From: Aureococcus anophagefferens
Taxonomy: Eukaryota; Sar; Pelagophyceae; Pelagomonadales; Pelagomonadaceae
NCBI RefSeq assembly: GCF_000186865.1
Contig: NW_008705565.1
Coordinates: forward strand, 2,705,581-2,746,102
Direction of reading: 5' to 3'
DNA: 40,522 nt
The position numbers were made by a program, and so were the translations under genes. This document shows positions 26,892-35,426 of the stretch, in pieces. Every line of letters begins with the position of its first letter. The stretch's first letter is position 1. The notes under the pieces are model-generated. The model ran no database searches and was not told where the DNA came from. It worked only from the letters and a program-made list of their open reading frames with translations.

Positions 26892-27846
26892 ATGTCCCTC
26901 GAGACGTGGGTGGGCCTCGCCCGCAACGGGCTCTGCGTCGTCAGCGACACGCTGCCGGAGCGCTTCGACCAGTTCGGGCGCTACGCCAACGGCATGTCGA
27001 CGATGAACTACCTCATCGCGCCGCTCCAGCTCGCCGCCGTGGTCTTCAACGTGCCCGGGGCGCTGGGCCTGCCCGGCGCGGCCCTCGCCTACGCCCGGGC
27101 GCGCGGCGCCGGCGCGGCCGCGGCGCGGTCGGCGAGCGACGTCGTCCGCGTCGCGGGCGCGCGGCGGCTCGAGGCCGCGTGGGTGGGCCTCTGCTTCGCG
27201 TTCCTCAAATGCACGCTCGCCCCCGCCTTCCTCGTGCTCTTCCTCAACTCGTGCAAGCAGGCCGAGGGCTGGTGGGTCGAGCACGCGCTCCTCGCGATGC
27301 AAGTGGGATTAGCCGTCGCGCTCTGGGCCATGCGCGTGGACCTGCTGGCCAAGTGGGGCCGGACGCACAACGCGAACGTCATCGCGCTCATCGAGCACGA
27401 CGGAAACGACGGCGGCCGCCACTGCGCCTACGCGGAGGCCGTCTGCGACGCGGGCCTCGGCGGCTCCGGCGACCTCGCGGCCGAGGTCCTCGGCGACGGC
27501 TGGCGAGGGCGCCGAGGCGCGCGGCGCGGCGCTCAAGGCGCGCGCGGCGAAGCTCGTCTGCGACGACGCGACGTCCAAGGCGACGCTCGCCGCGCTCCTC
27601 GCGTTCGCGGAGCGGGGCAAGGCCGACTACGACCTCGACGTCCGCGTCTGGGTCCTCAACTGCGTCGCCTTCTGCGGCTACGCCGTCTTCCCCCTCACCT
27701 ACTTCGGCCCCTTCGCCCGCGACCCCTTCCACGAGTGGTTCGGCAACTTCGCCGGCGACCTCGCCTGGACCGTCGAGCCCGCGCTCGTCCTCCTCGCCGC
27801 GTCCGCCGCGAAGACCGCGGAGAAAGCATCGAAGAAGGCCGACTAG
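26892..27846 (+). CDS. Polytopic membrane protein of unknown family, with an apparent +1 frame break
   Basis: Frame one runs from the ATG at 26892 (MSLETWVGLARNGLCVVSD) to about 27500; a second frame continues (EGAEARGAALKARAAKLVCDD) to the TAG at 27844-27846. The combined protein is about 317 residues with five likely spans: LIAPLQLAAVVFNV, AAWVGLCFAFLKCTLAPAFL, HALLAMQVGLAVALWAMRV, VWVLNCVAFCGYAVFPLTYF and EPALVLLAASA. No family recognised. The break needs one extra base to be ignored near 27486-27507. A GT...AG pair exactly 22 nt apart would fix the frame, but that is too short for a normal intron. A base-calling error, a real frameshift or a minute intron remain possible. Confidence 0.65.
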
Positions 27847-28001
27847 GCCGCGCGGGCGACTAAGGGGGCGGCGCGTCGGTCGTCGCGGACGTCCGGGGGG
27901 CGGGCCCTCGCGGGCCGGCGGCGGCGCGCGGGGGAATGACGTCACCTTCACTGCCACGGGAAAGCACGCCAATCAGAAGGGCAGCCCATTTTCATCGCAC
28001 A
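27847..28001. promoter_or_regulatory. Promoter region of the alpha/beta hydrolase gene
   Basis: 155 bp between two plus-strand genes. A GGCAGCCCA site lies at 27980-27988, 22 bases before the ATG at 28002, as near several other starts here. Confidence 0.35.
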
Positions 28002-28895
28002 ATGAAGTGTGTTTCCGCGCTCGCCGCGGCGGTCGCCGCGGCCCCGGGTGCGGCCGCCGCCGTCGCCGCGTTCGCCCCCGGCGTGTCCACGGCCTACGTC
28101 ACGCTCGGCGGCCTCACCTGCGGCGGCGCCCAGGACGCCTTCGTGTCCTACCCGTCGGACGTGGCCTCCGGCGCGACCTACCCCCTCGTGTCCTTCGCCC
28201 ACGGCATGGACGCGTTCCCCGAGGAGTACGACGTGCTCACGTCGACGGTCGCGGCCGCGGGCTACATCGTCGTCGGGCCGAGGAGCGGCGTCGACGGCTG
28301 GTGCGAGTCGTTCTGGGAGGACCAGGTCCGCGTCGTCTCCGTCGCCGCGGACCGGGGCGCCTGGAACGCGAGCGACGCCTGGCTCTGGAAGGCCGTCGAC
28401 TGGAGCCACGGCGCGGGCGCCCTCGGCCACTCCATGGGCGGCCTCGCGACGGTCATCAACGCGGGCGACCGCCGGGCCTTCCGCGCGGCCGCGGCCGTCG
28501 CGCCCTTCTGGGACGGCGCCTCTGACCCGGCGCCCTTCGTCGGCGTGCCCATCCTCTACGTCGGCGGCTCCGACGATTCGACCGTGCCGCCGGCGAGCCT
28601 CGAGGCGTTCTACGCGGCGACGGACGGCTACGTCGACAAGGCCGCCGTCGTCCTCCGGGGCTGCACGCACGACGACGTCTCCGACGACCCGTCCATGGAC
28701 CAGTACGTCGGCGGCTTCCTCGACTGCTACCTCAAGAGCTCCGCGACGCGCGCGGGCGGCTGCGAGGCCATCTACGGCCCCGCGTGGGGCGGCGCCTACA
28801 CGCCCCTCTGCGACAACTGGCTCCTGCCCCACACGTACTGCGACGTCGCCGCCGTCGACCGCGGCGGCAACGGCACGAACGCGACGGTGCGATAA
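28002..28895 (+). CDS. Secreted alpha/beta hydrolase (chlorophyllase/PET-hydrolase-like)
   Basis: 297 residues in one exon. MKCVSALAAAVAAAPGAAAA is a signal peptide, which could also be the first part of a plastid-targeting leader. The serine-hydrolase triad is readable: nucleophile Ser144 in GHSMGG, acid Asp191 or Asp192 in VGGSDDSTVPP, base His223 in RGCTHDDV. The oxyanion segment is FAHGMDAF. Eight or more cysteines suggest disulphides. The layout, with GHSMGG and a compact Asp-Asp-Ser-Thr-Val-Pro loop, resembles chlorophyllases and cutinase-like polyester hydrolases. Ester substrate unknown. The stop is 14 bp from the stop of the convergent FKBP-like gene. Confidence 0.8.
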   Translation: MKCVSALAAAVAAAPGAAAAVAAFAPGVSTAYVTLGGLTCGGAQDAFVSYPSDVASGATYPLVSFAHGMDAFPEEYDVLTSTVAAAGYIVVGPRSGVDGWCESFWEDQVRVVSVAADRGAWNASDAWLWKAVDWSHGAGALGHSMGGLATVINAGDRRAFRAAAAVAPFWDGASDPAPFVGVPILYVGGSDDSTVPPASLEAFYAATDGYVDKAAVVLRGCTHDDVSDDPSMDQYVGGFLDCYLKSSATRAGGCEAIYGPAWGGAYTPLCDNWLLPHTYCDVAAVDRGGNGTNATVR

Positions 28896-28909
28896 CGGCG
28901 GGCTCCGCG

Positions 28910-29536
28910 TTACCGGGCGACGCCCCCCGTCGCCGGCGCCGCCGCCGCGGGGCGGCAGAGGACCGGCTCCTTCGGCGCGCGCTCGGCGCACGTCTTCGCC
29001 GGCGCGTCGACGCGCACGCCGAGCTGCAGGTACGTCGGCTTCGAGGCGTCGCCCGAGCGGTCGAGGTCCGAGCTCGCCGGCACCGTGGCCCGCCGCAGCG
29101 TCGAGGGCCCGAGCGTGCGCACGAGCTCGTCCAGGGCCGGGTTCACCGAGCCGTCGCCGACGGTGAAGGCGAGCGCGCCGCGCTCCGTCGGCCGCCCGTC
29201 GAAGCCGCCGCGGAACAGCGCGTAGTCCACCGCCACGGCCGTCCCGACGGGCGCGACCGTCGGCACGCGCGTCCGCGTCTCGTTGAACGAGTCGAAGACG
29301 ACCATGGTCTTCAGGTTGGGACGCAGCGGGCCCTTGGGGATCTCCGCCTTGGCCGGCGCGTCGAAGAAGAGGATGCCCGTCAGCGTGCCGAAGAAGGCCG
29401 GCTCGATGGGCACGGCGGCGGCGCGCTGCACGGTTGAAATTGCCGCGAGAGACAGCGCCTGGCGGCTGGAGACGCCCATCGCGGAGGACGGCGCGGCGAT
29501 GCAGGCCAGGACGACTGCGCGCTGCCAGCGACGCAT
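28910..29536 (-). CDS. FKBP-type peptidyl-prolyl isomerase-like protein, probably thylakoid lumen
   Basis: 208 residues from the ATG at 29536 (MRRWQRAVVLACIAAPSSAM), which opens a signal peptide. It is followed by SSRQALSLAAISTVQRAAAVP, an Arg-then-hydrophobic stretch like a lumenal transfer signal. From about residue 85 the FKBP order appears: GTAVAVDYALFRGGFDGRPT, then GALAFTVGDGSVNPALDELV, then a basic-Pro turn and TYLQLGVRVDA. The active-site aromatic residues are only partly kept, so isomerase activity is doubtful. Many plastid FKBPs are assembly factors. Upstream in-frame ATGs at 29554 and 29596 are possible. Same strand as the next gene upstream but 116 bp apart; an operon is not implied in a eukaryote. 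Confidence 0.7.
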   Translation of the reverse strand: MRRWQRAVVLACIAAPSSAMGVSSRQALSLAAISTVQRAAAVPIEPAFFGTLTGILFFDAPAKAEIPKGPLRPNLKTMVVFDSFNETRTRVPTVAPVGTAVAVDYALFRGGFDGRPTERGALAFTVGDGSVNPALDELVRTLGPSTLRRATVPASSDLDRSGDASKPTYLQLGVRVDAPAKTCAERAPKEPVLCRPAAAAPATGGVAR

Positions 29537-29652
29537 AGTCGCAGAGCCTCTCATTCCATCGAGAGCGTGCACGCGGCTTCGCCTCAAATGTTGCACTCTG
29601 CACGTTGAGTTCAGGTTGCCGTCTTTTTACCGTATCCCGCCGGCGGGACCTC
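29537..29652. promoter_or_regulatory. Promoter of the FKBP-like gene and 3' flank of the GMC gene
   Basis: 116 bp, AT-richer than its surroundings (GCACTCTGCACGTTGAGTTC). No clear element. Confidence 0.3.
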
Positions 29653-32600
29653 TCACCCCCGGCGGTCCTCGAGGACGAGGCCCGCGGCGCGGTGCGCGAC
29701 CGCGGAGACGGCGCCGAGGGGCTGGCCGCTGACCGTCGTCGGGAGGACGCTCGCGTCGACGACGCGGAGCCGCGCCGCGCCGCGGACCCGGAGCCGCGCG
29801 TCGACGACCGCGCCCGCGTCGTCGCCCATGCGGCAGGTGCCCACGAGGGAGCCCGCGAAGTGGCAGAACGACCGGCGCACGTAGGCCTCGAGGTCGCCGT
29901 CGCTCGCCGCGGCCGCGCCCGGCTCGGCCTCCTCGCCCGAGAGGCCGGTCGCCGCGACGACGGCGCGCGCGAGCCGCAGCGCGGCGACGAGGTCCGCGAG
30001 GTCCCGCGGGTCCGCGAGGTAGCCATGGGCGATCGTCGGCGGCGCGAAGGCGTCGTTCGACGCGAGCGTGACGGCCCCGGCGCTCCGGGGCTTCAGCAGG
30101 CAGCAGTGGACCGTGAAGGCCCGCGGCAGCGCGCCCGCGCGGACGGCCGCGACGTGGTCGTCGTAGGACGTCCGGTGCGCGAAGGGGAAGGCCATGGCCT
30201 GGTAGAAGAACTCGTACTTGGGCGCCGCGCCGCCGCCGCCGCCGTGGAAGCACTGGACCTCCTGCGACGTCGCGCTCAGCGGGCCCGCGCCCGCGGCGCC
30301 GTAGGCCGCGAGGCCCGCGAGCGACTGGCTCCGCCGGTCCCAGCCGTCGTCTCGCGCGCGGACGACGAGCCCCGTGCCCGCGAAGTCCCGCAGGTTCCGC
30401 CCGACGTTCGGGAGGTGGACCCGCGGCGCGACGCCGACCTTCGCGAGCGCCGCGGCGTCGCCGACGCCGGAGAGCAGGAGGAGCTGCGGCGAGTGGACCG
30501 CGCCCGCGGCGAGCAGGACCTCGCGCCGCGCCGCGACGCGCGCCGCGCGGCCGTCGAACGCGACCTCGACGGCGACGGCCGCGTTCGCGTCGTCGAGGAT
30601 GACCCGCGTCGCCCGGCAGCCCCTGCGCGGCGCGCGCTCGGACCGCGGGGGCGCCGCGGGGGCGCCGGGCCGCGCGTGACGACGTCGAGGTTCGCGCGGC
30701 GCTCGAGGAACGCGTCCGCGTGCGACGCGCGGCGGCCGAGGCCGTCGACGGTGACGAGCGGCCGGCCGCAGCCGTTTCCGGGCGTCGCGCGCGCGCCGTC
30801 GGCCCGCGGCGCGCCGAGCGCGGCTTCGCAGGCGGACGCGAAGGCGTCGCCGCCGCGGGTCCGGTGGCGCGGCGCCCGGAGCGGGAGCCGGGCCTCGACG
30901 GCGGCGAAGTCGGGCTCGAGGTCCGCGTAGCGCCAGCCCGGTACGCCCCAGCCGTCGAAGTCCGCCGGGTGGCCCCGCGCGTAGAGCGTGTAGCCGACGG
31001 CGCTGCACCCGCCGAGGCACTTGCCGCGGCACTGGAGGAGCTCGCGGCCGCGCGCGCCGTCGCGCGTCGCGAGCTCGGGCTCCGGCGCCGTGCGCAGGTC
31101 CCAGTGGTGCGGCGTGCCGTAGACGTGCATGGCCTGCGGCGGTGGCGGCGTCGGAGCGCGCGCGAGAAGGACGACGGACGCCGCGGAGAGTCTCGCCAGA
31201 GCGGGGACGTCGAAGAAGAGCTCGTCGGGCGCCGCGCCGGCCTCGACGAGGAGCACGGTCGACTCGCCGTCGCGCGAGAGCCGCTCCGCGGCGACGCAGC
31301 CCGCGGCGCCGCCGCCGACGACGACGTAGTCGTAGGCCGCGCCGGGCCGCCGCAGCGGCGCGACGCGCGCGCGGCGCCGCGACGCGAGGCGGGAGCGGCC
31401 GTAGAGGACCGCGGCGGCGGCGGCGAGCGCGCCGTAGGCCGCGCCGCCGGCGGCGAGGACCGCGCGGCTCCGGTCGTCGGCCGCGGCCGCGCGGCCGCCC
31501 GCGGCGGCGGCGGCGGCGGACGCGACGAGGTGCGCGGCGAGCGTCTCGCGCCGCGAGCCGCCGAGGGGCGCCTCGAGCGCGTAGCAGCCGTTCGCGGCCG
31601 CGGCCGCGGCGACGGCGGGCCACGCGCGCGCCGCGGCGCCGAGGCCCGCGAGCGCGGACCAGACCTGGGCGGGAAAAGAGTGATTCAACGTCGCTTCCAC
31701 GTGAGTGTTTCGCGCGCGCGCGTTTCAAGGAAAACATCGACGCTTCGAGACCGTTCCGAGAGATCGCTCGTCCAAAAATGAGCCAAGACGAGTGGAAAAC
31801 GGCCGAGATCGGAGCCTTTGAAGTTGGGCATGTCGCTCTCTTTTCCTGCCCCGGACCAGACGAGGGACACGCCGAGGTAGTTGGGCCGCGCGGCGACGAC
31901 GGCGGCCTGGAGCGCGAACGCCGCGAGCGCGACGGTCGCCGCGCCGGCGACGCGCCGCGCGGCCCAGGCGACGGCCGCGAGCGCGCAGCCGTTGATCGCG
32001 AGGTCCCGCGTCGACACCTGTGTGGAAATCAACCAGTGAGCTGGGACGTCGGGGCCAAACTTCAGAACTCTCTATCTCGGTCAAATCGACGTCGTTTCGG
32101 CTGATTTTTGGACAAATCGATTGCTCTCGTCGAGTTCTCGAAGCATAGAAGAAGAGCTCGCGTCGAAACCGTCGCATACGCTTACATTGAAGTCGGGTTG
32201 AATATTTGATTTCCACACAGGTCGACACCTCGAGGGGCTCCGTGCGCACGTAGGCGAGGTGGAGCGCGACGCGCGCGCACCGCATGGCGCGACTACCGAA
32301 GCCGAAGAACGGCGCGCGCTCGCGGCCCGCGCGCGGCGGCGGCGGCGCCGCCGCCCACTGGCCGAGGAGGTCGACGAGCGCGGCCGCGACCTAGGGCGCG
32401 CGGGCGGGTGCGTAACGACGGCGCGCGCGCGCGGGCGCCGCCGGCGGACGGCGGCGCGCAGCGCGGCGCGGTCCGCGCCGTCGTCGAGGCCCGCGCGCGC
32501 GTCCGGCCGCCGCGCCGCCGCGGCCGTCGCGGGCCAGAGCTCGCGGAGGAGCCGCGCCGACCGGCCGAGGTCGCGCTCGAGGAGCGACCGGCGCTGCGCG

Positions 32601-32869
32601 CGGGCCCGGGCCTCGCGGCCGCCGCCCGCGCCGCGCTCCGGGAGCGACCGCAACTCCTCGAGCAGCGCCCAGGCGTTGACGAAGGCCCAGGCCCGCGGCG
32701 GCCGCGCCGCCGGCCCGCAGCAGAAGGCGCGGAAGAGCCCGAAGACGGCGGGGCTGCCCAGCGCGGCCTCGACGAGCGACGCGTCGGAGGCCGCGTCGGG
32801 GCTGCACGCCGAGGCGCCGTCGGGGCTGCACGCCTCGGCAGCTTCCTGCGTTCCGGCCGGCCTCCCCAT
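29653..32869 (-). CDS. GMC oxidoreductase with ~350-residue N-terminal extension
   Basis: Five exons (32869-32450, 32390-32229, 32017-31862, 31664-30676, 30622-29653) give 898 residues, all junctions in frame. The catalytic part begins with the FAD Rossmann motif YDYVVVGGGAAGCVAAERLS (about 357-376). It has both GMC signatures (GKCLGGCSAVGYTLYARG; GAVHSPQLLLLSGVG) and ends GTCRMG ... LRVVDASVLPTTVSGQPLGA. GMC enzymes oxidise alcohols and sugars with FAD. The usual His-Pro before GTCRMG is missing (CHFAGSLVGTCRMG). The extension holds an unknown domain (VFGLFRAFCC ... AFVNAWALLEELRSLP) and two or more hydrophobic stretches, recalling membrane-bound long-chain alcohol oxidases. Introns: 32391-32449 (GT-AG), a family A and a family B introner, and 30623-30675 (GC-AG). 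The start at 32869 rests on the exon joins; 32285 would be a shorter alternative. Confidence 0.78.
31665..31853 (-). mobile_element. Introner, family B (189 bp), GMC gene
   Basis: Left end CTGGGCGGGAAAAGAGTG with the complement on the right (donor-side tip CGGGGC). Perfect duplication GACCAGAC at 31657-31664 and 31854-31861. Coding-strand donor GT (GTCTGGTC), acceptor CGCCCAG, 197-bp intron of phase 0. Joins LGVSL to VWSALAG. Confidence 0.92.
32018..32220 (-). mobile_element. Introner, family A (203 bp), GMC gene
   Basis: Ends CTGTGTGGAAATCAA and GATTTCCACACAG. Perfect duplication GTCGACAC at 32010-32017 and 32221-32228. Coding-strand donor GT (GTGTCGAC), acceptor CACACAG, 211-bp intron of phase 0. 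It is inserted in the opposite orientation to most other A copies relative to its gene. Confidence 0.93.
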
Positions 32870-32942
32870 CGTCGTTGGGGGCGGAAACATCAACATCAAG
32901 GCAGCCCATCGGCATGGCTCTCGCAAGCATGACATTGTAAAG
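32870..32942. promoter_or_regulatory. 73-bp bidirectional promoter
   Basis: Between the GMC oxidoreductase and sulfotransferase starts, with GGCAGCCCA at 32900-32908, nearly central. Lower GC than the genes. Confidence 0.4.
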
Positions 32943-34017
32943 ATGCGGCGGTGGTGGGTGTTCACGATCACAATCGCGGAGGCCCAAGACGTCGACGCCG
33001 CGGCGCGCGCGGCCGCCGACGCCTGGGCGCGGCGTAGCCGCGAGCGCGTGCGCAACCACAGCGTCCTCGGCGACCACGAGCTGTCGTCGTGGTTCCTCAG
33101 CTTTCCTCCCGGCGGCGGCTTTAGCGGCCTGCGCGTCGTCGACGGCGCGCGCGCGCCCGTGGCGCTGTGCGTGCCGCCCAAGTGCGGCTCCGTCGCGGCG
33201 CACACCGCGCTGCCCGGAGGCAAGCTCGAGTGGCTCGGCGACGGACCCGGCGGCTGGCGGAACCGCGGCGCGGACCCGCGGGACCGGCCGGAGGCGACGC
33301 ACGCCGCCGTCGAGGCGTTCCTGCTGGGCCGCGGCCGCGTCGTGGCCATCGTGCGCGACCCCGTCGAGCGCGTCCTGTCGTCGCTGGGCGCGTTCAACGT
33401 CGAGATGGTCTGCCCGAGCTGCCGGACCGCGGCCCTCCGCGGCGACCGGGACCGCCAGCGCCTCCACTACGCGACCCACGAGCTGCCCCGGCAGCAGGCG
33501 CAAACCGGTGACCGCGACGGTTTTTCGAGAGCTTTCGACCGGGAACACGAAGCGACGTCGCCGCCGACGCGCTCCGGTAGGCGCTGCCCTGCGACGAGCA
33601 GCGCGCGCGGGTCAACGAGCACTTCCGCGCGCTCCGGTGCTTCTGCGGCTTCGAGGTGCCGGGCGCGCTCGGCCGCGCCGCGGTCCTGCGCCACGGCAGC
33701 GCGACGGACATGGCGCGCCTGCCGGACCTCGTGCCGAGCGCCGACCCCGCGTTCTGGACGGCGCGGCGCTGGGGCGCCCGCCGCAACCTCACGGCCGTCG
33801 CGACCGGCGCCGGGGGGGGGGGACGCGGCGCCCCGACGGAAACGGCCGACGCGCGCAGGTCGAGTACCTGTCTCCGGCGCACCTCGCCGAGACCGACGCG
33901 CACGCGCAGCGCACGCGCGACCGCCTCGCCGCGTTCGACCCGGCCCTCGTGGCGGCGATAGGCGCGGCCGTCGCGCAGGACCTCGCCTTCTTCGCGGGCG
34001 TCTTTGAAGTCGTGTAA
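32943..34017 (+). CDS. Sulfotransferase (carbohydrate type)
   Basis: Three exons (32943-33497, 33581-33796, 33859-34017) give 309 residues. It transfers sulphate from PAPS. The 5'-phosphosulphate loop is APVALCVPPKCGSVAAH (PKCGS at 79-83) and the 3'-phosphate site is VVAIVRDPVERVLSSLGAF (138-152), the two hallmarks of Golgi carbohydrate sulfotransferases. The N-terminus MRRWWVFTITIAEA could be a short signal anchor. Intron 1 (33498-33580) uses a GC donor; intron 2 (33797-33858) is GT-AG with a G-run. Algal relatives sulphate cell-wall or secreted polysaccharides. It is followed 89 bp downstream by a glycosyltransferase in the same direction. Confidence 0.82.
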
Positions 34018-34106
34018 GCGACTTCAACGTGTCCTGCACCTTCGAGTGATCGATCGACGACGATTGCCCGATGGTGGACATGTCACCCTAGCCGGGCAGC
34101 CCCGCG
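34018..34106. promoter_or_regulatory. Intergenic promoter
   Basis: 89 bp, moderate GC. GGCAGCCCC at 34095-34103 abuts the next start codon. Confidence 0.35.
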
Positions 34107-35426
34107 ATGGCCGCGCGCCGCGGCGTCGTCGCGGCGCTGTGGCTCGCGTGCGCGGCGGGCAAGGTCAAGGACACGCACCGCGCGTCGGACGTCGCGCGCG
34201 AGAAGCGCGGCGACGTCGACGCGAAGCTCGCGACGATCCCCCTCGCCGTCGACGGCCTCGACGCGCGCGGCGTCGTCGTCCACGTCCTCGCGACGGCGAA
34301 GCACGCCAAGTACAAGGAGGGCAGCGGCTTCTACGACTACGTCGACGAGCGGCTCTACGGGTCCGCGGCGACGTGGGGCCGCTACGTGCCGAGGCTGACG
34401 TACGTGCTCGGCGGCGCGGGCGCGGGCGAGACGAAGCTCGCGGCCGAGGGCCACGCCACGCGCGACGGCTGGCTGACCTGCGCCGTCGTCGAGCGCGCGG
34501 ACCGCGGCGCGCTCGAGCGGTCGTCGTGCGGCGGCGGCGCGTTCGAGATCCTCCGCTTCAAGAACTGCTCGAACGAGTACTACGGCTCCAAGGGCCCCTG
34601 CTGCCGCTGCCAGGAGTCCATGCGCTGGGCGCTCTACCGCGAGCCGGAGCTGAAGTGGTACGTCTTCCAGGACGACGACATGTTCGTCCGCGTCAACGCG
34701 CTCCTCGCGGTCCTCGCGGCCTACGCCCCGGGCGAGCCCCTGGCCTTCTCCGGGGGCAAGTCGCTGCGGGGCTTCGCGCCGGGCATGTGGAAGGAGCTCG
34801 CCGCCTGCGACTCGAACGCACAGTGCACCTTCAAGTTCCCCTGGATGCAGCCCGCGGTCTTCTCGCGCGCCGCGCTGGACAACTTCCGCCTCGCGGTCGA
34901 CGCGAACGGCCTCACCTACGAGTGCGACGCCTTCACGGTGACCCACGACGTCGGCCTGGGCATCCTCAACTGGATGGCGCGCACGCCGACGGTGCTCCTG
35001 AAGCAGAGCTTCGTCGGCGACGGCCAGGGCAGGAAGCCCGACGCGATCGCCGTCCACGGCGTCCGCCGCCACAGCGGCGAGTCGACGATCGGCGGGCTCA
35101 AGGGCCCGAGCGGCGGCGACGGCGCCCTCCAGAGCCACGAGGGCCTCCTGGCCCACTTCGCCGAGCTGGACGCGAAGAGCCCGGCCGACTTCCGGCGCGC
35201 CGGCGCCGCCGCGGCGCGGTGGCGGCCCGTGAACCTGACGGGCTACCTCTCGGCGAACAAGTCGAAGCTCCTGCCGTCCGCCTGGGAGACCTACGCCCCC
35301 GGCGACTGCCCGCGGTTCGACGCGGCCAGGGCCGCGGCGACGTGCGCCACGGAGGACGCGCAGGCCACGTGGCGGCGCCTCGGCGGCGCCGCGCCGGGCG
35401 CCGTGTGGGTCGCGCTAGCCTCCTAG
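34107..35426 (+). CDS. GT31-like (Fringe/C1GALT type) glycosyltransferase
   Basis: 439 residues, single exon. MAARRGVVAALWLACAAGKV is a signal peptide or a short anchor, so it should act in the Golgi or ER lumen. Core motifs of a Fringe-type GT-A enzyme are present: VVVHVLATAKHAKYKEG (first strand), GRYVPRLTYVLGG, and ELKWYVFQDDDMFVRVNALL with the metal-binding DDD at 189-191. Next is LAFSGGKSLRGFAPG, then a late segment (DAFTVTHDVGLGILNW) placed like the catalytic-base region. Ten or more Cys suit a lumenal protein. Likely transfers Gal, GlcNAc or GlcA onto glycoprotein or polysaccharide; donor unknown. Its stop codon overlaps that of the next gene on the other strand. Confidence 0.8.
   Translation: MAARRGVVAALWLACAAGKVKDTHRASDVAREKRGDVDAKLATIPLAVDGLDARGVVVHVLATAKHAKYKEGSGFYDYVDERLYGSAATWGRYVPRLTYVLGGAGAGETKLAAEGHATRDGWLTCAVVERADRGALERSSCGGGAFEILRFKNCSNEYYGSKGPCCRCQESMRWALYREPELKWYVFQDDDMFVRVNALLAVLAAYAPGEPLAFSGGKSLRGFAPGMWKELAACDSNAQCTFKFPWMQPAVFSRAALDNFRLAVDANGLTYECDAFTVTHDVGLGILNWMARTPTVLLKQSFVGDGQGRKPDAIAVHGVRRHSGESTIGGLKGPSGGDGALQSHEGLLAHFAELDAKSPADFRRAGAAAARWRPVNLTGYLSANKSKLLPSAWETYAPGDCPRFDAARAAATCATEDAQATWRRLGGAAPGAVWVALAS

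Noticed and set aside
5865..32220. The repeated ~200-bp units as a CRISPR array or satellite
   Set aside because: Copies are dispersed, lie inside coding genes in both orientations, have inverted ends and target duplications, and restore frames when removed.
29653..32869. Fatty acid photodecarboxylase
   Set aside because: The C-terminal order is similar, but by my alignment the characteristic Cys and Arg of that enzyme are not conserved; only the general GMC assignment is supported.
32391..32869. Separate RGS-domain gene upstream of the GMC gene
   Set aside because: An in-frame GT...TAG intron (32391-32449) joins it to the exon leading into the GMC protein, and the region has no stop or start of its own between them; the RGS likeness is weak.
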